From an uncultured Oscillospiraceae bacterium (GTDB taxonomy: Bacteria; Bacillota; Clostridia; Oscillospirales; Acutalibacteraceae): a DNA stretch of 6,517 nucleotides. The notes beneath the pieces were generated by a model. The model searched no databases. It worked only from the letters and a program-made list of their open reading frames with translations, and was not told the origin of the DNA. The stretch spans positions 1-6,517 of the forward strand of contig CABUCT010000074.1 of NCBI GenBank assembly GCA_902490145.1, written 5' to 3'. Shown piece by piece: positions 1-6,151 of this stretch. Every line of letters starts with the position of its first letter. Position 1 is the first letter of the stretch. The translations under genes were made by a program, and so were the position numbers.

Positions 1-826
1 TAATAATATCGCTTGCAAGCTCAGGCGGAGTTTTTTCCAAAGTACTCTTAACCGCATCAATTATACTTGCCACAGTATCAGATAAAGCTTCATATACTTC
101 AGACCCGGTGATAATTACATTTTTGGGCAATCCGTCAACAAGGTTTCTGCCTTTTATCTCCAGCTCCTCTTCATCTTCTGGCTGCAAAGCTGAACCAATA
201 TTAATTTTAATTTGCTCGGCAGTACGTTCTCCGATAAGCAAGTTGTGTTTTTTTCTTATAAATGTGATTATTGCATCATCCATATCGTCACCTGCAACAC
301 GAACAGACTGAGAAGTAACAATATCACCGAGAGATAAAACGGCTACTTCAGTAGTTCCTCCTCCGATATCGACAACCATACTTCCCACTGCATCAAATAC
401 AGGGAGTCCTGCACCAATTGCAGCAGCCATAGGTTCTTCAATAAGATCTACATCTTTGGCACCGGCCTGTACCGCGGCATCATGCACAGCACGGACCTCA
501 ACTTCAGTAACACCCGACGGAATACAAATCATAACCTTTGCTCTGGCGAATAACGAACCTTTTATTGCCTCTCTTATAAATCTTTTTAACATTGCAGCCG
601 TAACATCAAAGTCCGCAATAACGCCGTCCTTTAATGGCCTAACCGCAGCAATTGAACCCGGAGTTCGCCCAATCATTTCTTTTGCTTCAGTTCCGACCGC
701 TCTTACTGCATCATTTCTTACATCTACTGCTACAACTGACGGTTCACGCATAATTATGCCCTTGCCTTTTATACACACAAGGGTATTCGCCGTGCCAAGA
801 TCTATTCCTATTTCTCTTGTAAACAT
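1..826 (-). CDS. mreB: Rod shape-determining protein MreB (actin homologue), C-terminus cut off by window edge
   Basis: MreB is the bacterial actin that forms ATP-dependent antiparallel filaments under the membrane and guides the elongation cell-wall synthesis complex. The first 275 residues are present. Residues 9-15 (DLGTANT) form phosphate-1, 130-139 (EEPMAAAIGA) the connect-1 region with the expected catalytic Glu, and 153-160 (DIGGGTTE) phosphate-2. Leu92-Phe93 match the hydrophobic membrane-insertion loop described for Thermotoga MreB. The sequence aligns from memory almost end to end with Bacillus subtilis MreB, and stops right after LASDII, just before the adenosine motif (LTGGGALL), so roughly 55-60 residues lie beyond the edge. 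The ATG at 826-824 is preceded by AGGGGA with 7 bases spacing, and the first residues match the family start. It lies 116 bases downstream of the UPF0210 gene and has its own probable promoter. The paralogue Mbl cannot be fully excluded. mreC and mreD are the usual next genes but would lie outside. Confidence 0.96.
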   Translation of the reverse strand, partial: MFTREIGIDLGTANTLVCIKGKGIIMREPSVVAVDVRNDAVRAVGTEAKEMIGRTPGSIAAVRPLKDGVIADFDVTAAMLKRFIREAIKGSLFARAKVMICIPSGVTEVEVRAVHDAAVQAGAKDVDLIEEPMAAAIGAGLPVFDAVGSMVVDIGGGTTEVAVLSLGDIVTSQSVRVAGDDMDDAIITFIRKKHNLLIGERTAEQIKINIGSALQPEDEEELEIKGRNLVDGLPKNVIITGSEVYEALSDTVASIIDAVKSTLEKTPPELASDII

Positions 827-891
827 GGATTTTTCCCCTATACTAATTACATATTTTCTGTTATTTTGTCCTTAACTAATAGAAGTAATTC

Positions 892-920
892 ATTATAACT
901 CAAATAAACATCATATACAA
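892..920 (-). promoter_or_regulatory. Probable sigma-A promoter of mreB
   Basis: Read on the minus strand there is a perfect -10 box TATAAT (897-892) and, 17 bases upstream, TTGTAT (920-915), which matches the -35 consensus only in its first three bases. Transcription would start near 885, giving a leader of about 59 bases before the mreB start codon. It lies in the 116-base gap between the UPF0210 gene and mreB. No convincing intrinsic terminator is seen in that gap, so readthrough from the upstream pair may add to mreB expression. Confidence 0.6.
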
Positions 921-942
921 TCTACTAAATAGAATTTTAAAT

Positions 943-2301
943 TTAATTTTTTAAACTTTGGAGAGGAGCCGGAATCCTTCCTCCGCGACGGATAAATCTT
1001 TGAGGAGAAGAAGTATTCACAGCCATAACCGGTCCACTTCCAAGTAAACCTCCGAACGACAATTCATCTCCCACCTTTTTGCCTATTGCAGGAATAAGGC
1101 GTACAGCAGTTGTTTTTGAATTCACCATACCAATAGCAGCCTCGTCAGCAATGATTCCGGAAATAACTTCACAAGGAGTGTCTCCCGGAATAACAATCAT
1201 ATCAAGACCGACCGAACAAACTGAAGTCATTGCTTCAAGTTTTTCTATTGACAAATGCTTTTCTCTTGTTGCAGCTATCATACCTGCATCTTCGGTTACC
1301 GGAATAAAAGCACCGGACAGTCCTCCCACATGAGACGACGCCATTACTCCGCCTTTTTTCACGGCATCATTAAGCATCGCAAGTGTAGCGGTAGTTCCAC
1401 AAGCTCCGCAGTTTTCAAGACCCATTTCTTCAAGGATATAAGCAACTGAATCACCTACTTCAGGTGTAGGAGCTAAAGATAAATCAACTATTCCGAAAGG
1501 AACGCAAAGCCTTTTAGAAGCTTCCATAGCAACAAGCTGTCCCATTCTTGTTATCTTAAACGCGGTACGCTTTATAATATCTGCCAGCTGATCAATGGTA
1601 CAATCTCCGGCCTTTTCCAGTGCACACTTTACTACTCCCGGTCCGGAAACACCGACATTTATCACACAATCAGGTTCACCTACTCCGTGAAAAGCACCTG
1701 CCATAAACGGATTATCTTCAGGAGCATTGCACAGTACAACCAATTTTGCCGCACCGATACAATCGTTATTTTTAGTAAGCTCAGCTGAATTTTTAACCAC
1801 ATTTCCCATCATTTTAACTGCATCCATGTTTATGCCGGCCTTGGTGCTTCCTACATTTACTGATGCACATACATGGTTAGTTTCTGCAAGAGCTCTCGGA
1901 ATACTTTCAATAAGTGCGTAATCCCCATCAGAAAAACCCTTTTGAACAAGAGCTGAATATCCGCCGATAAAGTTTACTCCAAGCTCATTAGCTGCTCTTT
2001 CAAGTGTTTTGGCAAACTTTGTTATATCAGACGACGGACAAGCCGCTGCCAACATCGCGATAGGAGTAACCGATACTCTCCGGTTGATGATAGGAATACC
2101 GTATTCCCTTTGAATTTGATCACAAACTGAAACCAAATTTTCTGCATATCCTGTAATTTTATCATACACCTTGTCACATGCACGATCTATATCGCTGTCA
2201 ATACAACTTAAAAGCGAAATTCCCATAGTAACCGTGCGTATATCAAGATGTTCTTCTTTGATCATATTGATAGTTTCCATTATATCTGATGGATTAATCA
2301 T
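943..2301 (-). CDS. UPF0210 (DUF711) family protein, PFL-like fold, function unknown
   Basis: This is a soluble cytoplasmic protein of the UPF0210/DUF711 family, often labelled 'PFL family protein' because a solved member has a barrel resembling pyruvate formate-lyase. Its reaction is unknown. The 452 residues match the usual length of about 450, so it looks complete. Recognisable conserved blocks are NRRVSVTPIA (73-82), IGGYSAL (112-118), SVNVGSTKAG (147-156), NPFMAGAFHGVG (197-208), LSLAPTPEVGDS (274-285), CGACGTTA (298-305), GGLSGAFIP (326-334), IPGDT (371-375), NSKTTAVR (394-401) and a basic, glycine-containing tail RRGGRIPAP (438-446). No typical glycyl-radical motif of PFL is visible, so a radical mechanism should not be assumed from the name. 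The ATG at 2301 has AAGGAG 9 bases upstream. It follows the ACT-domain gene by 30 bases in the same direction, an arrangement conserved in many Firmicutes, so the ACT protein is probably its partner or regulator (inference). Confidence 0.95.
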   Translation of the reverse strand: MINPSDIMETINMIKEEHLDIRTVTMGISLLSCIDSDIDRACDKVYDKITGYAENLVSVCDQIQREYGIPIINRRVSVTPIAMLAAACPSSDITKFAKTLERAANELGVNFIGGYSALVQKGFSDGDYALIESIPRALAETNHVCASVNVGSTKAGINMDAVKMMGNVVKNSAELTKNNDCIGAAKLVVLCNAPEDNPFMAGAFHGVGEPDCVINVGVSGPGVVKCALEKAGDCTIDQLADIIKRTAFKITRMGQLVAMEASKRLCVPFGIVDLSLAPTPEVGDSVAYILEEMGLENCGACGTTATLAMLNDAVKKGGVMASSHVGGLSGAFIPVTEDAGMIAATREKHLSIEKLEAMTSVCSVGLDMIVIPGDTPCEVISGIIADEAAIGMVNSKTTAVRLIPAIGKKVGDELSFGGLLGSGPVMAVNTSSPQRFIRRGGRIPAPLQSLKN

Positions 2302-2331
2302 TTCAAAATTCTCCTTAAAGGACTAAAATTA

Positions 2332-2601
2332 TTAAATGCGGTGCATTGAATTAAAAATATCTTCATGCATAGTGTTGACCTTCATACCGATTTCATCGCC
2401 TGCTTTATCAAGCTTTTCAGAAAACTCTTTAAAACTTACACTGCATTTATCAATTTCAACCTGCATTATCATAGTAAACATTTCACCCAAGACTTTTTGA
2501 GTTACATCTACTATATTTACATTGCATTCAGCACAGATCGAAGCAATTCGTGCTAAAACTCCTACTCTGTCCGAACCTATAACAGAAATTACAGCTTTCA
2601 T
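2332..2601 (-). CDS. ACT domain-containing protein, UPF0237 family
   Basis: This small protein of 89 residues consists of a single ACT domain, a fold that usually binds amino acids or other small ligands at a dimer interface and regulates enzymes. The N-terminal strand followed by IGSDRVGVLARIA (8-20) is the typical ACT ligand-binding turn (Gly9, Asp11, Gly14). The middle contains NVNIVDVTQ (27-35) and a hydrophobic strand FTMIMQVEI (42-50), and the C-terminal HEDIFNSMHRI (79-89) is characteristic of the UPF0237 family. The full domain length is present. The ATG at 2601 has GGAGG with 6 bases spacing. It is the first gene of a two-gene unit with the UPF0210 gene. The family is sometimes described as resembling GcvR, the glycine-cleavage regulator, but no ligand or target can be read from this sequence. 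Confidence 0.94.
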   Translation of the reverse strand: MKAVISVIGSDRVGVLARIASICAECNVNIVDVTQKVLGEMFTMIMQVEIDKCSVSFKEFSEKLDKAGDEIGMKVNTMHEDIFNSMHRI

Positions 2602-2633
2602 ACTATTCCTCCGGCAAAAATTATATTTGAGAT

Positions 2634-2662
2634 ATTATACCACATCTTCCTATATAGTACAA
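2634..2662 (-). promoter_or_regulatory. Probable promoter of the ACT/UPF0210 unit
   Basis: On the minus strand TATAAT (2639-2634) is directly preceded by TGG, giving an extended -10 (TGnTATAAT). A TTGTAC element (2662-2657) stands 17 bases upstream as a partial -35. The start would be near 2627, leaving a leader of about 26 bases, too short for a riboswitch. The sequence upstream of the -35 is A/T-rich and could act as an UP element. Confidence 0.65.
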
Positions 2663-2680
2663 GAAATTTTAAAAAACATC

Positions 2681-2709
2681 TATATTTTTTTTTATCAGTA
2701 TGATATAAT
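2681..2709 (+). promoter_or_regulatory. Probable extended -10 promoter of the PHP-lrp-aminotransferase-ispE operon
   Basis: TATAAT at 2704-2709 is preceded by TGA at 2701-2703, forming an extended -10. The expected -35 position (about 2681-2686, TATATT) is poor, which is typical of promoters that rely on the extended -10. Transcription would begin near 2716, about 29 bases before the ATG of the first gene. It faces away from the ACT-gene promoter, with about 64 bases between the two -10 boxes. Confidence 0.6.
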
Positions 2710-2744
2710 GTAAATTACAGATTCTAATCAAGGGGTAATTTTAA

Positions 2745-3557
2745 ATGTCATTTAAAAACAAAGTAGATTTTCACATGCACAGTGACAATTCCGATGATGG
2801 ATATGACCCTGTAATGCTGATGTGTGAATATGCCGTTTCAGCAGGATTAAGAGTTGCAGCCATTACTGATCACTGTGAATGTAACAGATATTTTGCCGAT
2901 CGTTTTGATAAGTCTATTCGTCAAAGCTTTTTTGAAACCAGAAAAGGCAGAGAGGCCTTTAAAGACAGACTTATTCTTATGGCAGGCATTGAGCTTGGTC
3001 AACCCATGCAGGATCTTGATGCCGCCAACGACGCACTTAATGCAAATGAATACGATTACGTTCTCGGCAGCCTTCACTGCATCAAAGGAGAAGAAGACTT
3101 TTGGAAAATCAATTATAAAGGACGTGACATAGACGACCTTTTTAACAGATATCTTGACGAAATGTACCAGATGGTACGATGGAATGGTTTTGACAGTTTA
3201 TCGCATATTACATATCCGCTCAGATACATTGAGGGTGAGCACAATTATAAAGTGGATATAAAAAAATACACCGAAAAATTTGTTGAAATATTCAAACTGC
3301 TTGCAAACAATCAAAAAGCTCTTGAAATAAACACCTCAGGATGTCGTCAGGAATACGGCAAACTAATCCCTGATCTTGACCTTTTAAAACTTTACAAATC
3401 TTTCGGAGGAAGATATATAACGCTCGGTTCAGACGCACATCATGCAAGTGATATAGGTAAAAATATAGAAAACGGTATGGAACTCGCAAAGGCTGCCGGA
3501 TTTGATTATCTCACTATTTTTGAGCAGCGTGTTCCTATGCTCGTACCAATTTTATAG
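2745..3557 (+). CDS. PHP-domain phosphatase, histidinol-phosphatase (HisK/HisJ-type) family
   Basis: This 270-residue protein is a full-length single PHP (polymerase and histidinol phosphatase) domain, a metal-dependent phosphoesterase. The PHP metal ligands can be picked out: His10 and His12 (FHMHS), His43 (TDHCEC), Glu83 (GIELGQ), His111 (GSLHCI), His154 (SHITYP), Asp230 and His232 (LGSDAHH). The wording of these blocks and the ending FEQRVPMLVPI resemble HisK-type histidinol-phosphatases, which convert L-histidinol phosphate to L-histidinol in histidine synthesis. The substrate is inferred: no other his gene is in the window, and PHP proteins also hydrolyse other phosphates. The ATG is supported by AGGGG with 9 bases spacing. 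It is the first gene of a compact operon, and the ribosome binding site of the next gene overlaps its stop codon. Confidence 0.9.
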   Translation: MSFKNKVDFHMHSDNSDDGYDPVMLMCEYAVSAGLRVAAITDHCECNRYFADRFDKSIRQSFFETRKGREAFKDRLILMAGIELGQPMQDLDAANDALNANEYDYVLGSLHCIKGEEDFWKINYKGRDIDDLFNRYLDEMYQMVRWNGFDSLSHITYPLRYIEGEHNYKVDIKKYTEKFVEIFKLLANNQKALEINTSGCRQEYGKLIPDLDLLKLYKSFGGRYITLGSDAHHASDIGKNIENGMELAKAAGFDYLTIFEQRVPMLVPIL

Positions 3558-3571
3558 GAGGCCGTATTATT

Positions 3572-4051
3572 ATGGACAAACTTGTTAAACTTTTATATGA
3601 AAATGCACGTTACTCTGTTTCTGATCTTGCCACAATGCTTGAAACAACAGAAGATGACATTGCATCCCGCATAAAGAAGCTTGAAGATGAGGGAATTATC
3701 AACGGATACAAAGCCCTTGTAAACTGGGAAAAAACAAATGATAAAAGAATTACCGCAATGGTAGAACTTAAAGTAACACCTCAACCGGATGCAGGATATG
3801 AAGATCTTGCCAAAAAAATCATGAAATTTGAAGAGGTTGAAACCCTTTATCTTATGTCAGGCGGTTATGATTTTTTGGTTACTGTTAATGGTAAGGATCT
3901 TCAAAGTGTTGCTATGTTCGTATCACACACACTTGCTCCCATTGACGGTGTAATATCCACCACCACACATTTTATGCTTAGAAACTACAAACAGCTTGGT
4001 GTTGATATTTGTTATGATAAGCATGACGACAGGGGGATATTGTCGTTTTGA
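3572..4051 (+). CDS. Lrp/AsnC family transcriptional regulator
   Basis: This 159-residue protein has the two-part layout of Lrp/AsnC feast-famine regulators. An N-terminal winged helix-turn-helix spans about residues 3-50, with SVSDLATMLETTEDDIASRI (15-34) as the helix-turn-helix and KKLEDEGIINGY (35-46) leading into the wing. A C-terminal RAM (ACT-like) ligand-binding domain spans about residues 58-140 and contains MSGGYDFLV (95-103), the site of the conserved G-YD motif. Such proteins form dimers and octamers and respond to amino acids. The N-terminus is a few residues shorter than in classic Lrp, but the ATG has a perfect AGGAGG (3556-3561) 10 bases upstream that overlaps the previous stop. 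It lies 14 bases after the PHP gene and overlaps the aminotransferase by 4 bases, so it most likely regulates this operon in response to an amino acid (inference). The effector is unknown. Confidence 0.94.
   Translation: MDKLVKLLYENARYSVSDLATMLETTEDDIASRIKKLEDEGIINGYKALVNWEKTNDKRITAMVELKVTPQPDAGYEDLAKKIMKFEEVETLYLMSGGYDFLVTVNGKDLQSVAMFVSHTLAPIDGVISTTTHFMLRNYKQLGVDICYDKHDDRGILSF
4031..4051 (+). promoter_or_regulatory. Ribosome binding site and TTG start of the aminotransferase, overlapping the lrp stop
   Basis: AGGGGGA at 4031-4037 lies 10 bases before TTG at 4048-4050, and the lrp stop TGA occupies 4049-4051, so stop and start overlap in TTGA. No ATG is available nearby in frame. The next Met (residue 30, base 4135) would cut off the N-terminal block LNPIAISIKPSGIRKYF, which matches the conserved start of PatA-type enzymes. 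This arrangement implies translational coupling. Confidence 0.75.
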
Positions 4052-5226
4052 TAAATTATAATGAAGTATTAAATCCCATAGCGATTTCCATAAAACCATC
4101 TGGAATAAGAAAATATTTTGATATAGCTGAGAAAATGGAAAATGTCATTTCACTCGGTGTTGGTGAACCTGACTTTTTCACTCCCTGGCACATAAGACAG
4201 GAAGGTATATCTTCACTTGAATCAGGATATACACGATATACTGCAAATGCGGGACTTATGGAATTAAGGAAACAGACTGCAAACTATTATGAACGAAAAT
4301 TCGGGATTAAATATAATCCCGAAAATGAAATTCTCATTACAGTCGGCGGTTCAGAAGCCATTGATAATTGTTTTCGTGCTATCGTATCCGAAGGTGATGA
4401 AGTAATTATTCCTGAGCCGAGTTTTGTTTGTTATACTCCGCTTGTTTCCTTGTGTCACGGTATTCCTGTTGTACTTCCAACCAATGCAGAAAACGATTTC
4501 AAAATCACTGCTGAAGATCTGAAAAAATTTATAACTCCCAAAACAAAGATGTTGGTTCTTCCCTATCCCAACAATCCTACCGGAGCAATAATGACCAAAT
4601 CTGATTTGGAAGAAATCGCCGCAATTTTGCGTGATACAAACATTACTGTGCTTTCGGATGAAATTTATGCAGAGCTTACATATGGCAATGAATCACATGT
4701 TTCAATTGCTTCGATTGACGGTATGCGTGAAAGAACTGTTGTTATTAATGGGTTTTCAAAATGCTATTCAATGACCGGATGGCGACTTGGATATGCACTG
4801 GGACCGAAAGAAATTATTAAACAAATGACCAAAATTCATCAGTTTGGCATCATGAGTGCTCCCACTACATCACAATTTGCTGCAATCGAGGCATTAAAAA
4901 ATGGAGACAAAGACATCGCAAAAATGCGTGAAGAATATGATATGAGAAGAAAGCTTTTGCTTCAAGGATTGAAGAATGCCGGACTCGATTGTTTTGAACC
5001 ACTCGGTGCATTTTATGTTTTCCCCAGTATTAAATCTACCGGATTATCCTCTGATGAATTTTGTGAAAAGCTTCTTTATTCAAAGCATGTTGCCGTTATT
5101 CCGGGAACGGCATTCGGTCAAAGCGGAGAGGGACACATTCGTGTTTCATATTGTTATTCTGTTGAACATCTGAAAAAGGCTATTGAAAAAATCACTGAAT
5201 TTGTTAAGGAAATAAAAAATGCTTAA
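4048..5226 (+). CDS. Class I/II PLP-dependent aminotransferase, PatA-like
   Basis: This 392-residue cytoplasmic enzyme is a fold-type I aminotransferase that uses pyridoxal phosphate to move an amino group between an amino acid and a 2-oxo acid. Visible landmarks are SLGVGEPDFFTP (35-46), YTRYTANAGLMELR (61-74), the phosphate-binding GGSEAI (100-105), Asn176 in YPNNPTG (173-179), Asp204 and Tyr207 in SDEIY (203-207), the PLP Schiff-base Lys238 in NGFSKCYSMTGWR (234-246), and the carboxylate-binding Arg365 in HIRVSY (363-368). It resembles Bacillus PatA along its whole length. PatA is annotated as N-acetyl-LL-diaminopimelate aminotransferase of lysine and cell-wall diaminopimelate synthesis. 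Relatives of the same group act on aspartate or aromatic amino acids, so the substrate is not fixed. Translation starts at TTG inside the lrp stop, and the end overlaps ispE by 8 bases. Adjacency to an Lrp-type regulator fits amino-acid-responsive control. Confidence 0.93.
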   Translation: MINYNEVLNPIAISIKPSGIRKYFDIAEKMENVISLGVGEPDFFTPWHIRQEGISSLESGYTRYTANAGLMELRKQTANYYERKFGIKYNPENEILITVGGSEAIDNCFRAIVSEGDEVIIPEPSFVCYTPLVSLCHGIPVVLPTNAENDFKITAEDLKKFITPKTKMLVLPYPNNPTGAIMTKSDLEEIAAILRDTNITVLSDEIYAELTYGNESHVSIASIDGMRERTVVINGFSKCYSMTGWRLGYALGPKEIIKQMTKIHQFGIMSAPTTSQFAAIEALKNGDKDIAKMREEYDMRRKLLLQGLKNAGLDCFEPLGAFYVFPSIKSTGLSSDEFCEKLLYSKHVAVIPGTAFGQSGEGHIRVSYCYSVEHLKKAIEKITEFVKEIKNA

Positions 5227-6076
5227 TAGTAAGATTTCTTTAAAAGCATATGCAAAAATAAACATAACTCTTGATTGTGTTGGAAAAAGGCCGGATGGAT
5301 ATCATTTATTGCGGTCAATAATGCATCCAATATCATTGTTTGACACTGTTACCATTGAAAGAACTTTAAATAACGGAATTTTGGTTGATTGTACAAGTGT
5401 TGAATGTAAACAAAATATAGTCTTAAAAACAGCCAATGTATTTTTTGATTTTTGTGATATAACAGAAAAAAATAGAAATATTAATATTTCTATTGAAAAA
5501 AACATTCCGCTCGCTGCAGGTCTTGGAGGCGGAAGTACAGATGCCGCTGCGACAATACTGATTTTAAACAGTATGTTTGAAACGCATTTAACTTCGGACA
5601 AGCTAATTAATATTGCCGAAAAAGTGGGAGCAGATGTTCCCTTCTGTTTGTTCAATAAAACTGCAGTTGTTGAGGGAATCGGCGAAAAACTATCTTTTTT
5701 TGATTCCTTCCCTTCCTTTTTCTTCATATTAGTAAAACCATTTGAAAAAGGTTCAACAGCTCAAATGTATAAAAAGCTTGATGAGTTTGGCATATCCGGT
5801 AAAGACTATACTGATAAGGTTTTATCGTCACTGCAAGTTGGAGATACAATAAAAATGTGTGAAAACTTCGGCAATGAATTTTCTTGCTTTTGGGAAAATG
5901 AAAAGACTTTGTACATTAAAGATTGTGCAAAATATTACGGAGCTTTAAACACCTCGCTCACCGGAAGCGGACCAACATTTTTTTCTGTATTTAACAATGA
6001 AACCAATGCAAATAAGTATTTAAATAAAATTTCGCAAACTTTTTCTGATGTTTATCTTGCAAAATCGGTAAATTAG
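5219..6076 (+). CDS. ispE: 4-diphosphocytidyl-2-C-methyl-D-erythritol kinase (IspE)
   Basis: IspE phosphorylates the 2-hydroxyl of CDP-methylerythritol with ATP, a middle step of the non-mevalonate (MEP) pathway that makes isopentenyl diphosphate, and so supplies undecaprenyl carriers and quinones. It belongs to the GHMP kinase family and its 285 residues are a normal length. Motif 1 is AYAKINITL (10-18) followed by KRPDGYHLL (23-31). The glycine-rich ATP loop is PLAAGLGGGSTDAA (97-110), GADVPF (137-142) holds the expected catalytic Asp139 that pairs with Lys13, and the C-terminal motif is LTGSGPTFF (247-255). The ATG overlaps the aminotransferase end by 8 bases and has AAGGA with 8 bases spacing, so it is almost certainly the last gene of the operon and translationally coupled. 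No defect is seen. Confidence 0.97.
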   Translation: MLNSKISLKAYAKINITLDCVGKRPDGYHLLRSIMHPISLFDTVTIERTLNNGILVDCTSVECKQNIVLKTANVFFDFCDITEKNRNINISIEKNIPLAAGLGGGSTDAAATILILNSMFETHLTSDKLINIAEKVGADVPFCLFNKTAVVEGIGEKLSFFDSFPSFFFILVKPFEKGSTAQMYKKLDEFGISGKDYTDKVLSSLQVGDTIKMCENFGNEFSCFWENEKTLYIKDCAKYYGALNTSLTGSGPTFFSVFNNETNANKYLNKISQTFSDVYLAKSVN

Positions 6077-6085
6077 GTATAAAAT
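6057..6085 (+). promoter_or_regulatory. Candidate promoter for the scaffold-like gene at the right edge
   Basis: TTGCAA (6057-6062, inside the end of ispE) and TAAAAT (6080-6085) are spaced by 17 bases and match the sigma-A boxes at 4 and 5 of 6 positions. The start would be near 6092, upstream of a small hairpin and about 60 bases before the next ATG. The surrounding DNA is A/T-rich, so chance similarity is a real possibility. Confidence 0.35.
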
Positions 6086-6101
6086 AAGTTGGTTATATTT
6101 T

Positions 6102-6123
6102 AGCATACCAAGTTCAGTATGCT
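6102..6123 (+). other. Small hairpin between ispE and the scaffold-like gene
   Basis: AGCATAC (6102-6108) and GTATGCT (6117-6123) form a perfect 7-base-pair stem with an 8-base loop. It is followed by only TTAATC and not a proper T-run, so it would be a poor intrinsic terminator. It could be a weak terminator of the ispE operon, an mRNA-stabilising end, or a small operator-like inverted repeat for the downstream gene. Confidence 0.35.
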
Positions 6124-6151
6124 TTAATCAATATCCGAAAGGAGAAATATT

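Noticed and set aside
456..875. 139-codon open frame on the plus strand opposite mreB
   Set aside because: It is antisense to a clear MreB coding region with matching conserved motifs. Its translation is low-complexity (Ser, Thr, Ala, Ile) and there is no supporting ribosome binding site or family match.
2620..2625. Second TATAAT on the minus strand upstream of the ACT gene
   Set aside because: Transcription from it would begin at or inside the ribosome binding site, leaving no usable leader. The extended -10 at 2639-2634 is better placed.
2671..2694. A-run followed by T-run that resembles a terminator
   Set aside because: The pairing would be six A-T pairs only, with no GC, and no gene ends upstream on either strand. 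It fits better as A/T-rich promoter DNA.
2602..2744. Riboswitch or T-box in the divergent gap
   Set aside because: Both predicted leaders are under about 30 bases, too short for a known riboswitch or T-box.
5302..5727. 141-codon open frame on the minus strand opposite ispE
   Set aside because: It lies entirely within ispE, whose GHMP motifs are intact. The hydrophobic and Lys/Ser-rich translation is what the reverse of an A/T-rich gene gives.
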